Source: Selaginella moellendorffii | Lineage: Eukaryota; Streptophyta; Lycopodiopsida; Selaginellales; Selaginellaceae | Direction: 5' to 3' | NCBI RefSeq assembly: GCF_000143415.4 | Contig: NW_003314293.1 | Location: 67,670 to 131,669 of the forward strand | DNA length: 64,000 nucleotides | Part shown: one piece after another, positions 10,636 through 21,427 of the stretch | Layout: each line of letters starts with the position of its first letter | Position numbering within the stretch: position 1 is the first letter of the stretch | Position numbers and translations under genes: made by a program | Notes under the pieces: generated by a model | Told to the model about the DNA's origin: nothing | What the model saw: the letters and a program-made list of their open reading frames with translations, nothing else | Database searches by the model: none

Positions 10636-11166
10636 CTAGCCCATCGTATTGCAGTCTCTGAAAAGCTTCACGTCTCCATTAATATTGAAAAGCTCATCCC
10701 TTTGAACTTGATATTCTATCCCAAACGCATTCAGCACAACATCCACATACCCGTACCAGCGATCCTGATTGTAGAGCTCCTCCAGGATGGAGTGGCACAT
10801 ATTTATGACATTATCAACCATGTCTCCAAACTGGTACACCACCCGTGTCGAGGGAATGGAACATATCCCATCCCGATCTTCTCGCCATATCTCGTTCATC
10901 ACCCGGAGCTGCACGCTCACCACCACGTTTCCAGCAAGCGTAGTAACCCACGAAAATGTGTCGCCCACTCTCACCTCGTGGAGAGGCCCCAGGCCTCGTA
11001 CATATTGGATCACTTGCCCCACAAGTTCTCTTACCTGAGCTACAGTGAGCCTGTTGTTGTTGAGCAGGAACCTGAAGAGGCCCTGCTGGGGTGGAGGTGC
11101 GTTGCAAGTGTGAGCCATTGCCAAAAGGAAGATCATCCACAGGAGAAAACGAAAGAGCTGTGTCAT
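10636..11166 (-). CDS. Small secreted protein, tandem paralogue B
   Basis: 176 residues starting MTQLFRFLLWMIFLLAMAHT, with the same signal peptide pattern as paralogue A and a mature start near APPPQQGLFRFLLN. Conserved blocks shared with A: NRLTV..VR.LV.QVIQ.VRGLGP, LAGNV.VSV, the GICSIPST Cys, NMCHSILEEL, DRWYGYVDVVLNAFGIEY and a C-terminal Cys. Not assigned to a known family. The tandem copies are about 1 kb apart, with a tRNA gene between them. The ATG at 11166 is preceded by an AT-rich region with a possible TATA-like stretch (ATTATAT) about 30 bases upstream. Confidence 0.75.
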   Translation of the reverse strand: MTQLFRFLLWMIFLLAMAHTCNAPPPQQGLFRFLLNNNRLTVAQVRELVGQVIQYVRGLGPLHEVRVGDTFSWVTTLAGNVVVSVQLRVMNEIWREDRDGICSIPSTRVVYQFGDMVDNVINMCHSILEELYNQDRWYGYVDVVLNAFGIEYQVQRDELFNINGDVKLFRDCNTMG

Positions 11167-11363
11167 GACAGTCCAAATATCAAAGACGCGATATAATACG
11201 AGAATGAGAGAAATGTCTATCTCAATTTATAATTTGAGATTTTTGTTTTTTTCTTTCTTTGTTTTGCTGAAATAATTTAGATTCTTTTCTAGGATAGTTT
11301 CTTTAAATATATATTTATATGAAATTATCCAGATAACAAAAATATTAACAACTCTTTTGTTAA

Positions 11364-11444
11364 GTTGAGATGGCCGAGTTGGTCTAAGGCGCCAGATTAA
11401 GGTTCTGGTCCGCAAGGGCGTGGGTTCGAATCCCACTCTCAACA
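11364..11444 (+). tRNA. tRNA-Leu(AAG)
   Basis: GTTGAGATGGCCGAGTTGG starts the gene and TCTCAAC plus A closes a seven-pair acceptor stem. The anticodon stem CCAGA/TCTGG encloses the loop TTAAGGT, so the anticodon is AAG. A long variable arm (GGTCCGCAAGGGCG) as expected for Leu, and a T arm with GGGTTCGAATCCC, are present. Confidence 0.95.
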
Positions 11445-11578
11445 CATTTCTTGCTCCAGTTTATCACCAATCTTTATATATTGCTCCAAGGCTACTCTTT
11501 ATCTTCAAATCTTGATCACAAATCTTTATATCTTGCTCCAGTTTATCACTAAACAGTTTCCGAAAGAATATTGGGTAC

Positions 11579-14500
11579 CTATACTCCAAGGTCGGACAGG
11601 AGTTGCTTCACGCAAGGCCTTACTCCTCCGCTTGGTGCCGTGATCAGCGAGTCCTGACCCAGGCAATCGCGAAGGATATCTGCTGGTTCTTTGGCACCAC
11701 CGTGCTGAAGAATTCCCCGCCTTAGAGTTTGCCCTGTCTCCAGGCTTAGAGGGTTCTCAGCGCAAACTTTTTGCCAGATGCTAGCTGCGATGCACCGTGC
11801 ATACAAGTAGCTGTAGTATCCTGGAACACAAGCACCCCTGTCAGGAGCAAATCTGGGAAGCAAAGCACGGCTTACCAGCGCCATAAGTTATCATGTGTCC
11901 AAATTTCGATTGCCAGTGCGTGCCTTCGATGTGCTTCCAGTTTTTGCTGAGCTCTTGCATCTCCACGAGCACTCCAGTAGTGCCGCCAGCAGGTAAAGGT
12001 TGCGGTCCGAAAAACTTTTGGTCCACCATGGCATACAAGACCTGGATGGATTTTAAATGAGTCGTGTCGAGTCTACTGCAATCCATACCTGTCTCAGTAA
12101 CTCCGTGACACCAAGCATCTTTTTCGCTTGGTTCATTGATACCACCATCTTCTCTGGAATCGTTTCGCCAGATGAGTTTTGTGCGAAGGTTTTCAACACT
12201 TGATAGTCCCAAGCAAAGCATCTGGAAAATGAAAATAAGTAACTAGAACATGAAGTTTTAAACCTTTAAACTTACTCGAATACGTTTGAAGGTGTTTCCG
12301 CAAAGTCAATAACTGTTCTCGTCCCAGAAAAATGTTGATACTCCTGAGATAATTGAAGGTTGAGAAAACAGAAAAAAAGGCAGCATTTTTTTCGTACCGT
12401 TCGTGATAAAAGCGAATGAAGAGCATGGCCGAACTCGTGAAAAAGGTTTTCCACCTCCCAATGATGTAGTAACGCGGACATTGACGACAGAGGCTTAGAA
12501 AAATTACAGACCAATGCGACCACCTGAAGACATAGAAACTTAGCAGTGAAGAAGTATTAGGAAGAAAAGTGATCGTACTGGCAATTGGTATTCAGTCTCG
12601 GATGTTCTACGCCCGCCTTTGAGAGTAAAGTGAGCGCAATTTGGGTATTTTTCTTTCCGCGAATACAAGTCCAGAAACATATGGCCTAAACAACCCTGAA
12701 GAAAATTGTTTTGATCAAGGTGCCATGAAGCAAACGGAAGGTTTTTACCTCGGTGCTATGCCGAAGTTCCCACTTTTGAACGTCAGAATGCCATACTTCT
12801 CCAGGTGCCACGGGAACTTGTTCAAAAGACGCATCGAACAGGGATTTTACAATCACTTTAAGACCATTCATGCATCGCTCAAGTGGAAAATACGAGGAGA
12901 TTACCTGGAACAAAATAGCTCAGACGCATTCTTAAGCATGAGCTTTAATTTTACCTTGGAGTCTAAATTTTGAGCACGAGCTTTGTACATACCAGTGTAA
13001 TATGCTTCATCCCAAGGCTCGATTGAGCTGCTACGTGCAAAACTCTCGAGCATTTTCAACTCCTGCACAGCCTCCAAGATTTAGCCAAAGTGCTGAAGCA
13101 TTTGCCAAGAACGGAACCTCGTTTGCTTTAGATTGCGTTTGCGATAAAAGATCGTGCAGGAAAGATTGGACAACTTCGGAAGATCCTGCCATAGTTGGAG
13201 CAGTTGCAAATTCAGCATATGAATTGAATCCTATAAGCTGGAAAAAGAGACATCAGCTGGAGTAAGAAGCTGATGAGCATACCTGTGCAAGTTCATGCCT
13301 GGATTCAATTAGCTTATCCAGGACCAAAAGGTTGTTCTTCGCAGTACTGTGACTGCAAATATAGACTTCTTTCCTGATCTGTAAGTAGCATGCCTTGATC
13401 AGTGATGCACTATTTTCAAAGAGAGCTCACCTCAGCATCTGGTACCCACTTGAGCACACTCGAAACAACTCCAGCATCGGTGCTTATGCGTAGCCCAGTG
13501 TCTTCGCTCTTACTTTTCCAGCTTTTCGAATGGCTGCGTATCGGTTGCATTAAGTGGTGCAAACTTTCCGGTACTTTTGATGCTGGGAAAACATCGACAT
13601 GGCCCTGAGATAGCTGCATATTTTCTGTAAACCTGTTCGTTACACGTCAAGTGCCAGTTTACAAGAAAATGCAAGCTTACTCTCTTCCTAGTCGCGTAAT
13701 CTCAAGGTTCAACTCATTCACACGCTCCATCTTTTCTGAAATTTATGAGCCTAATGTCTGTTTAAAACAAGTTCTTGAGCTTACCAGGAGGTAGATGGAT
13801 TCCACCCCTTTCAAAATCAATTCTTAAGGTTTTTGCAGCTCTCTTGGCTTCTTCCGTAGTCAAAGCATCCGAGCTCTCAACATGAACGACGGCGTCATAG
13901 AGAGATTTGTGAGTGTTAAGGTACTGCAAAACATCTATGAGTAACTCTGGTCCGTCTTTGAGAAGCAACTTACATGCAAATATTTGTACAATTTCAACGA
14001 TGCGGCATTCGCTTCGTCCACATACTCCCTGCTCGTGGAAACGAGGAAGATGAGCACGAGATTGAAACCATTTCAAGGGCGCAGCACCTTACTTGTCAGG
14101 ATGAGTGTTTCTACAGAGCTCCGCAGCATCAACAACCATGCACACCTGATCCAAAACAAAAAAAGCAGAAGGAACTTTTGAAAAACTAAACCAGAAAGCA
14201 ATGCCAGGAACTTACAGTGTTGGAGATGTCATCCATACACTTGATGGTCTCCATGGACGGCGGAAGCTCTTTGACACGCGCAATGAGATCCTCAGACCTG
14301 TTACAAAAGAAAAAAAAACCTCCATTTTAGCAAAAACCCCAGAAACAATCGCTGAAAACTCACTTCGCAATCGCTGTTTCAGCAAATGCACGAAATCCCT
14401 TGGCAGTTTTCAAAGCTTCATATCCATACAATCCCACCGGATTCTTTCTCAGGAGCTCGTGAGCATCCCTTCCATCGTCGGGCGATACCACGCATTCCAA

Positions 14501-14620
14501 TTCAGCCACAGACGAGGAGCAAGGATCCTGCCGCTGCTTCGATCCATGGCCGGCAATGTAGCGCCTGGATTGCGACCACAAGCGCGAGGAATTCCGCCTC
14601 GCAGCTCCCCAGCGCATCAT
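11579..14620 (-). CDS. Mitochondrial intermediate peptidase-like M3 metallopeptidase
   Basis: A multi-exon gene (roughly a dozen exons with short introns). Exon 1 from the ATG at 14620 gives an Arg/Ser-rich N-terminus (MMRWGAARRNSSRLWSQSRR), typical of a mitochondrial presequence. Later exons contain GIHLPPGK, the Zn site HEFGHALHSLLSRT (HExxH), GTRTVIDFAETPSNVFE with the third ligand region, RCFAWDYQVLKTFA, a MITYGAG segment and YYSYLYARCIAASIW, ending LLSDLGV. This order matches the M3A family, closest to MIP/Oct1, which removes an octapeptide from imported proteins in the matrix. No stop or frameshift was seen in the exons I joined. Exon borders are approximate. Thimet oligopeptidase is the alternative, but the presequence favours MIP. 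Confidence 0.85.
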
Positions 14621-14692
14621 CACCGCCCGCTTCCAGCCCTAAAACCCTAAATACCAAGTATAATCAAAATTAAATCCAACTCCCATAGTCAT

Positions 14693-17149
14693 TCACATAG
14701 TCAAGCTTGCATAAATATCACTCATGAGTATGTAATCAGCTGAGTCTTTGCCACCAGCAGCCACTAGTGCATCAAATGCAATCCTTGCAATTCTGAGGTT
14801 TCTCCATTTTTTGCAAGAACCCAGCAAAGTCCTCCAGATCACAGCATCAGCTCCAGTTCCTGGAATGCTCTGGACAAGAGCCAGTGCTTCCTCTAGCATG
14901 TTGGATCTGCCCAGCAAATCAACCATACAATTGTAGTGACTCCCATCCAAGCTCTCAATCCCACACTCTTGGGCCATGAATTCAAAGTACAGGTTCCCTT
15001 CCCTCACCAGGCCCATATGACTACAAGCCATCAAAATGCAGGTGAGTGTGATGCCATTCATCTGAACACCACCATCTCTAATCTGCTCTGCAAGAGCAAA
15101 CACCTGTGAGTAATTTCCATTTGAGCTGTACCCTGCTATCAAGGTGTTCCATGATATTATGTCTGGGGAGCTCATGCTGTTGAAGATCTCCTCAGCCCTT
15201 CTCATGCTACCACATTTCATGTAGAAATCCACAAGTGCAGTTGCAACCACTTGATCTTGCTCTAAACCAGCTCTGCAAATTCTGATGTGGATTTGTTGCC
15301 CAGCTGATAGTGTGGCTAAGGATTCACAGCCCTTGAGTGCAGTAACATAGGTGAATGTGTCTGGTTCACAGTCCATTCTAGCAAATACATCCAAAGCTAG
15401 CAAGCTTTCCCCATTCTCTGTGTAAGCAAGTATCAAGGAAGTCCATGTTACAACATCTGGATGGGGCATCTTATCAAATATTTCTCTGGCATTTGCCATG
15501 CTCCCACATTTGCTATACATGTCTACCAAGGTGGTGGAGATGGATTTATCAGATTCCAAACCACTTGCTTGGACTTTTCTGTGGATCAAAATACCCTTTT
15601 CAAGGCAAAACTGCTTCTGTGATTTTTTCTCACTTGCCAGATTCCCGCATGCTTTGAGTGCACTGATATATGTCACAGAGCTTGGGTCACAACCAAGATC
15701 AAAGAAAAGCTCAATGGCTCTTGCGCTTTCAGCATTCTCGGCATATCCCAGGATCAGAGAATTGCATGCAACCACGTCTCGATCGATCGTTTTATCAAAA
15801 ACGTTTTTCGCGTTTTCTAAGCTGCCACACTTGCAATACATGTCTATCAACATGTTTGCCACAACCACATTGGATTCTAAGCCCCGGGCTCTGATTGTTT
15901 TATGAATTGCAAGTCCCTTTTCAAGGTAAAACTTCTTTGATTTTGAATCTTTGGCCAAAAGCCCGCATGCCTTAAGCACAGCCACAAAGGTGACATAGCT
16001 GGGCTCACAATCCATGTAGTTAACGTATAGATTTAATGCTACAAAACTCTCCCCATTCTCAACATATCCCCAGATGAGAGAGTTCCAAGTCACAACATTT
16101 CTATGCTTCATTGTATCAAAAACTTTCCTAGCAAGAAACATGGCTCCACACTTGCTATACATGTCTATCAAAGCGCTAGCCACAACTATATCACCCCCAA
16201 ATCCAAGTTTGCTTGCTTGTTTGTGGATCAAAATCCCCCTCCCGAGACAAACTTCCTTTTGGTACTCACTCTCACAAGCCAAACTCTTGCATGCCGTGAG
16301 CGCTCCAACAAAGCTCACAGAGCTGGGATCACAGTCCATGCTCGCAAAGAGTTCCAAAGAATGCAAGCTTTGCCCGTTCGCGGCATATCCAAGAATGAGC
16401 GAGTTCCAGGAAATATGATCTCGTCGGCTAATCTTATCAAAAACATCTTGAGCAAGTTTCATGTTTCCACACTTGCCATACATGTCCACTAAAGTATTTG
16501 CCACAACTACATTAGATTCCAGCCTTTTAGCTTTTACTTTCTTATGGATCTCGATTCCCCTCTCTAGGAAAAACGTCTTGTCTTTGGATTCTTGAGCCAA
16601 GCAACCCAAGGCCTTGAGCACAGCCACGAAAGTGAAAGAATCTGGCTCGCAATCCATCTCATTGAAGAGATTCAAAGCTCTCGAGCTCTCTCCATTCTCG
16701 ACGTATCCCAGGATGAGCGACGTCCATGCAACAACATCCCGGTGGATCATCCCATCAAAAACTTCTTGCGCCAGGATCATACTCGAGAAAATTCCGTACA
16801 TTTTGATGAGTGCCGCGGCTATGTACTTGTTGGTGTGAAATCCCGCAGCAAATGCCTCTTGGTGGATAAACTTCCCATTTGCCAAGTCCCGGCATTTTCT
16901 GAGAGACGCGACAATCTCCAAAGCAGTCTTTAGCTTGATGTGTGTTCTAGCTCGCTTTGGATTTGCAGCTTCCAAGTTTGTGGTACTCCGCGAAAATTCT
17001 GGATTTGCAACTTTTAAGTTTGTGATGCTCCGTGAAAATTTTGGATTTGCAACTTCCAAGTTAGTGATGCTCCTTGGAGTAGCCTAGAAAAATCACGTTA
17101 GAACATAATCTCTTCCTCCAAATTGTCTTACTCTAGATTCGAGGAGCAT
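14693..17149 (-). CDS. Large PLS-type PPR protein with a short 5' exon
   Basis: The main exon (17083-14693) encodes about 790 residues with many PPR units, each with conserved LVDMYGKCG/LIDMYSKCG and VVTWNSLILGY blocks, ending in an E-type motif (DAVIWRTLLGSCKKWRNLRIAR, DSADYILMSDIYA). No ATG begins this frame. A candidate first exon at 17149-17132 (MLLESR) ends at GTAAGA and joins in frame, across a 48-nt intron ending TTTCTAG, to ATPRSITNLEVANPKFSRS. The N-terminus then has three near-perfect repeats of a 13-residue unit (ANPKFSRSITNLK). Likely organellar RNA binding; no DYW domain. Confidence 0.85.
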
Positions 17150-17281
17150 ACTTTTAACTTTGAATTATTTACTCCTTAGGGCTTTTCTAGGGTTTATGGA
17201 ATAGTTTTAACTTTGAATTTACCCGCGAACTCCTTAGGGCTTCCCTAGGGTTTATGAGACAGGTCATCGTCCAAGATCGCA

Positions 17282-18624
17282 ATGGCGGCCGTGGCCGCGG
17301 CCTCAGCACACCAAATCCCTTGCTGCCGTGAGGATCGCTGCCACGGTCGCTCTTGAGGATGACAAGCTGCGAGAGGAATGCGGCGTTCTTGGGATGCTCC
17401 AGGCGTGGGGAGAGGGCGAGGGCAGCGCCTCCATTGCCGATCTCTCCTACCAGGCATTGAGCAGGCTCCAGCACCGGGGATTGGAGGGCGCGGGGATTGT
17501 GACTTGAGACGAGCAGGGATTCTTTCACGAGGTGAAAGGATTGGGGCTAGCTCACAATGGAAACATCGTCAACTATGAGGAGCTGAGATCCAAGCTAGAA
17601 GCCAAAGGCTGTGAGTTCCACAGCTCCTCGGAAGTGATCCTCCACCTGGTGAAAACTTGCGAGGAGGCGCCGCTGCTGGGAAAGATCTGCTTGGTTTGCG
17701 AGCAGCTGGATCGGAGCTTTCAGCTTGATCTTCATGACTTCGGAGATGGTGGTGGCGGTGAGGGATCCTCGCGGCTTTCGGTCGCTGGTGATGGGATTCC
17801 GCGAGGATGGCACGGTGGTTTTCGCGTCGGAGACTTGCGCCTTCAATCTTATCCATGCCAGGTACGAGAGGGAAGTCGAGCCGGGGGAAGTTTTGGTGGC
17901 GACCAAGTCGGAAAATGGCCGCGGCAGCGTGAACGTAGAACGTTTCCACGAGCTCGAGAAGGCCGAGTCTCTGAAGCTATGCTTGTTCGAGCTCTTCTAC
18001 TTGTCCCGGCCGGAGTCCTTCGTCTTTGGACACTCGGTCTACCTCACCAGATACAGGCTTGGCGAGCTTCTAGCCGAGGATTTCCCAGTGGACTGTGACT
18101 TCGCCATGGCGGTGCCAGATTCCGGGATGGTGTCGCTGCTTGGCTACGCGAGCAAGCTCGGGATTTCAATCCAGCAGGCGCTCATCCGGTCGCACGACTC
18201 GTTCATCCAGCCGCGAGAAGTCCACCGGAAGCGCAAGGTTTTGATGAAGCTGGCTCCGGTTCCGGAGATCCTGGAAGGCAAGAAGGTGGTCGTGGTGGAC
18301 GACTCCATCGTTCGCGGGACAACTTCCAGGATCATCGTCGAGATCTTGCGGTCGGCTGGAGCGAGAGAAGTTCACTTGAGGATCCCGAGTCCTCCGGTGA
18401 TCGACAGCTGCTACTACGGAGTTGACACTCCCACCAAGGAGGAGCTGCTGCTGTTTAAGATGTCGCAAGCCGAGGCTTGCGATTACATTGGAGCCGACTC
18501 GCTCGAGTTCTTGTCGCTGGAGAGGATCAAAGCAAAGATAGGGAATGGCCGCCATTTTTGCGATGCGTGCTTCACTGGGTGTCACATTGGGTGCTCCAAA
18601 AGAGCTGTGGAATTGGCAGTTTGA
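17282..18624 (+). pseudogene. Amidophosphoribosyltransferase (PurF/ASE) pseudogene
   Basis: The enzyme makes phosphoribosylamine from PRPP and Gln, the first step of purine synthesis, in plastids. Readable parts: a transit-like MAAVAAASAHQ start, REECGVLGM with the N-terminal nucleophile Cys, LQHRGLEGAGIVT followed by an in-frame TGA, LAHNGNIVNYEELRSKLEAKG, MVVAVRDPRGFRSLVMGF, VFASETCAFNLI, the PRPP loop VVVVDDSIVRGTTS, and FCDACFTGCH. Lesions: a frameshift in the leader, the TGA, an internal deletion between KGLG and LAHNGN, and an extra base before the AFSLIF segment. The C-terminal phosphoribosyltransferase half (from 17725) is still an open frame. No introns; it ends about 160 bp before POLD3. 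Confidence 0.88.
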
Positions 18625-18631
18625 TCTTGGG

Positions 18632-18655
18632 GGGAGAGAGAGAGAGAGAGAGAGC
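18632..18655. repeat. (GA)n microsatellite
   Basis: A GGGGAGAGAGAGA-type dinucleotide run between the PurF pseudogene stop and the POLD3 start, probably in the POLD3 5' leader or promoter. Confidence 0.8.
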
Positions 18656-18783
18656 AAGTAAAGGAACTTGTTTCCCGCCATTTTGTTTTGTTCTAGGTCT
18701 AGGGCTTTTGTTTTGGCGCCGGGAGGTAAGGGATGAATCGCGCTCTCCATGGATGAGCAATCGGCGCGTGCTTTGATCCAGGC

Positions 18784-20527
18784 ATGGCGGATTCGTCCTC
18801 CGAGGCGGGGATTATCGAGCAGCTGCGAGCGCTCGTTTCGGATCTGTCGCTCATGGTGAGATGACATTTTCTCTCTCTTTTCACTTCTTCGTGTGTTTCT
18901 AGGTCTCCTATAAGTGGCTGAGCAGGAAGTTTTTTATTTCATCCAATGTGGCAAAACGGTATGCTCGTCCTCTCCTATTTGGTTCTTCTTCTTTTTTTTT
19001 TTTATCTTCAAAGCTTTTGCAGGCTGCTCTACAAGTTTGTAGAAAAATACGGGGACGGCTTGGAAGTCTTGTACTCTGTTTCGGGATGGACTCAAAGCCA
19101 ACCTCGGAGTTATTCCGTTAAAGTAGTCAAGCTATCGCAGCTTGAAGGTCTGCCGATCTTAATCCTTTTGACAGTTCTTCTCTGCTCTGGAACTGACTTT
19201 CGATTTTTTTTTTCTTGATAGGAGCCAAAGCTCTTCTCGCGGAAGGGTCCTCCGTTCACATCTACAGCATCCAAGCTTCTGTCCCTAGAGATCCAGCGCT
19301 GGTGTGGAGTCCAGACAACGTCCAAGCCGAGGAGTTTTTTAACCAGCCTCTCGATGCTGTTAATTGCCTTCGTGATAACCGGTACGTATGAAAAAGCTCG
19401 CAGTGGCCGATGATACCATCTTTTATGTCAGGTTTAGCGGAGTATCATGTTCTCTCGTGAAACGGGATCACAAAGGAACAGTTTCCAGTTCTGCTCCAGC
19501 CTCTGAAAAAGCATCATTACCGCAAGGCTTGCCGCCTAAACCAGCTCTTATGAAGAATGAAACGAGCATTGCGGCGAAAGCTTCAAATGGTGAAACAAGT
19601 AATCCGTCAGGAAGTTCAAAGCAGGCGAACTCTACAAGGGGTGACAAAGGTAATGTCAGTGCAGGGACGGTAAAACAAGAAAATGGTGAAGGAAGGCGCG
19701 ATGCAAACAAGCGCAAGGAAGGAAGTGCTACAGCGCAAGGAAGCTCGATAGCCAACTTATGGGGGCGTCCATCAAACAATTCAAAGGCAAGTCCACCAAA
19801 GAATGGTTCTCCTCAAAAGCAATTACCCGGTGAGTGTGTGAGTTTGTTCTTTCTGCCATGGTTATCTGATTAACTTTCTTATAGGAAATGCCGATGCTTG
19901 CATAAATGCACTGGAAGAGCATGAAAACGGTGGTAGCAGTGACGACGATATTTCAAACTTTCGCCGCCTCAGGCGGGGTGGACAGAAGCGAAGGGTTGTT
20001 CTCGACGACGAAGTGTCCGAGCACAAGGAAGAAGAAGCAGCTTCGGAAGAAAAGGAAGAGGAAGAAGAAGAAGAAGTCATCAGCCTCATCTCTCCAGAGA
20101 AGAAAATCGAAGAGACGAAGCACGAAGATAAAGCATCGAATTCAAATTCGAGGAGCGGTGACGATAAACGCATGGACCCCAAAAAGAAGAGAAAAGTCCT
20201 CAGAACACGCATTGATGAGCGAGGACGCGAAGGTATGGGCTTCCATCTTTTCTCCGTTTTATTATCGCAAAGCTGATCGATGGATTTGCAGTGACCGAGG
20301 TTGTCTGGGATACGGAAGAACCCGAAAGCTCGAAGATAGAAGAGATAGAAAAGGTGAAAGCTCCCAACAAAACTGCTGCTCCACCACCGCCACCTCCAGC
20401 AAGCAAGCATCCTGCTTCCAAGGCCTCCACCAGCAAAGCTTCCACAAAACCTTCGTCCAAGCCGGGCAAAAAAGCCGCTTGCGGTCCTCAACAAGGCAGC
20501 ATAACTTCGTTCTTCAAGAAAAAGTGA
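18784..20527 (+). CDS. POLD3: DNA polymerase delta subunit 3 (POLD3/Cdc27-like)
   Basis: Seven exons join cleanly: 18784-18855, 18903-18958, 19023-19147, 19222-19381, 19432-19829, 19885-20232 and 20292-20527, giving 464 residues with GT-AG introns of 47-75 nt. The N-terminus (VSYKWLSRKFFISSNVAKRLLY, VSGWTQ, SSVHIYSIQ) matches the winged-helix POLD3 region that holds the other Pol delta subunits. The middle is low-complexity with acidic runs. A PKKKRKV nuclear localisation signal precedes VLRTRIDERGREVTEVVWD, typical of plant POLD3. The last residues QGSITSFFKKK form a PCNA-binding PIP box. Role: replicative and repair DNA synthesis in the nucleus. Confidence 0.93.
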
Positions 20528-21427
20528 GCTTCAAACGTTTTGTCTAATGGTTTTATTCCAGAATGATCTCTCTGGAGACATCCACAAGCTTCTGAGCTAA
20601 ATCTTATTCTCCTCCAAACGAGTGCTGGTGGAATGAAGAAAAAAAGAAGGAAAACTAAGAGTTACAGATCAAACCATGGGCTCCATTCAAGTTGCGTGCT
20701 TCAAGCTCACTCTGGAACTATAAAATCAAGTTATTCCTCTATCAAATCGACCGCCACCTTTTCGGGGTTGTGTGTGCCAGCTGATAACTTATAAGAGAAT
20801 CTGAGAGAAAAACAAACGAAAGTACTTCGAAAGGATTACATCTAAGAGAATCTCGCTCTTTGATCATATAAAACCTTACTTGACGATGTTTCAATTCTGT
20901 CAACTTGAGCAATTGATGACAGCCTTGAAGTGTATGTGCTGTTTGTTCTTATCACACTGCATGGAATTTGGCATTGATTCCGGAATGGGCTTTTGCTTTG
21001 GAAAGTAGAGGGTAGAAATCGCTCCAGAAAAGCATAGGAAAAATTTGATGATCTCATTTGAAAGATCGTCAAATCAACACCTTGAGGAAACAAAGTATTC
21101 GTCTCATAGAAAACTCGTGAACGAGATACTGACGAATCGAAGCTGCTCCAACGCCCGCCATCGCTCGATCGCTATTCCCAGATTTCGCGTATCGTCGTGG
21201 CGCGGTTTGGACCGTTAGATCTTGATCCTGGATCCAACGGCATCGCGTATATCTCCTCGGCGATGGAATATTAGGGTTCTTGCGCGGCATGCCGCCGGGG
21301 TGCTCGAGTCGCAATGTGGGATCCATGACGCTCCCTGGCGATGGATTTCGCCGGGGAGAAGCTGAGAAGCTGAATCGCGAGTGATAATCTCTGTGCTCGA
21401 GCGAATTCGTTGTGATTTCTGGCCGCA
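20528..21427. other. Spacer: POLD3 3' region and TMK promoter side
   Basis: No gene was recognised in about 900 bases between the two plus-strand genes. The half next to the kinase is GC-rich and probably holds its 5' leader. Confidence 0.5.

Noticed and set aside
19468-20494. Minus-strand frames opposite POLD3
   Set aside because: Shadows of POLD3 low-complexity exons. The plus-strand exon model is complete and matches the family.
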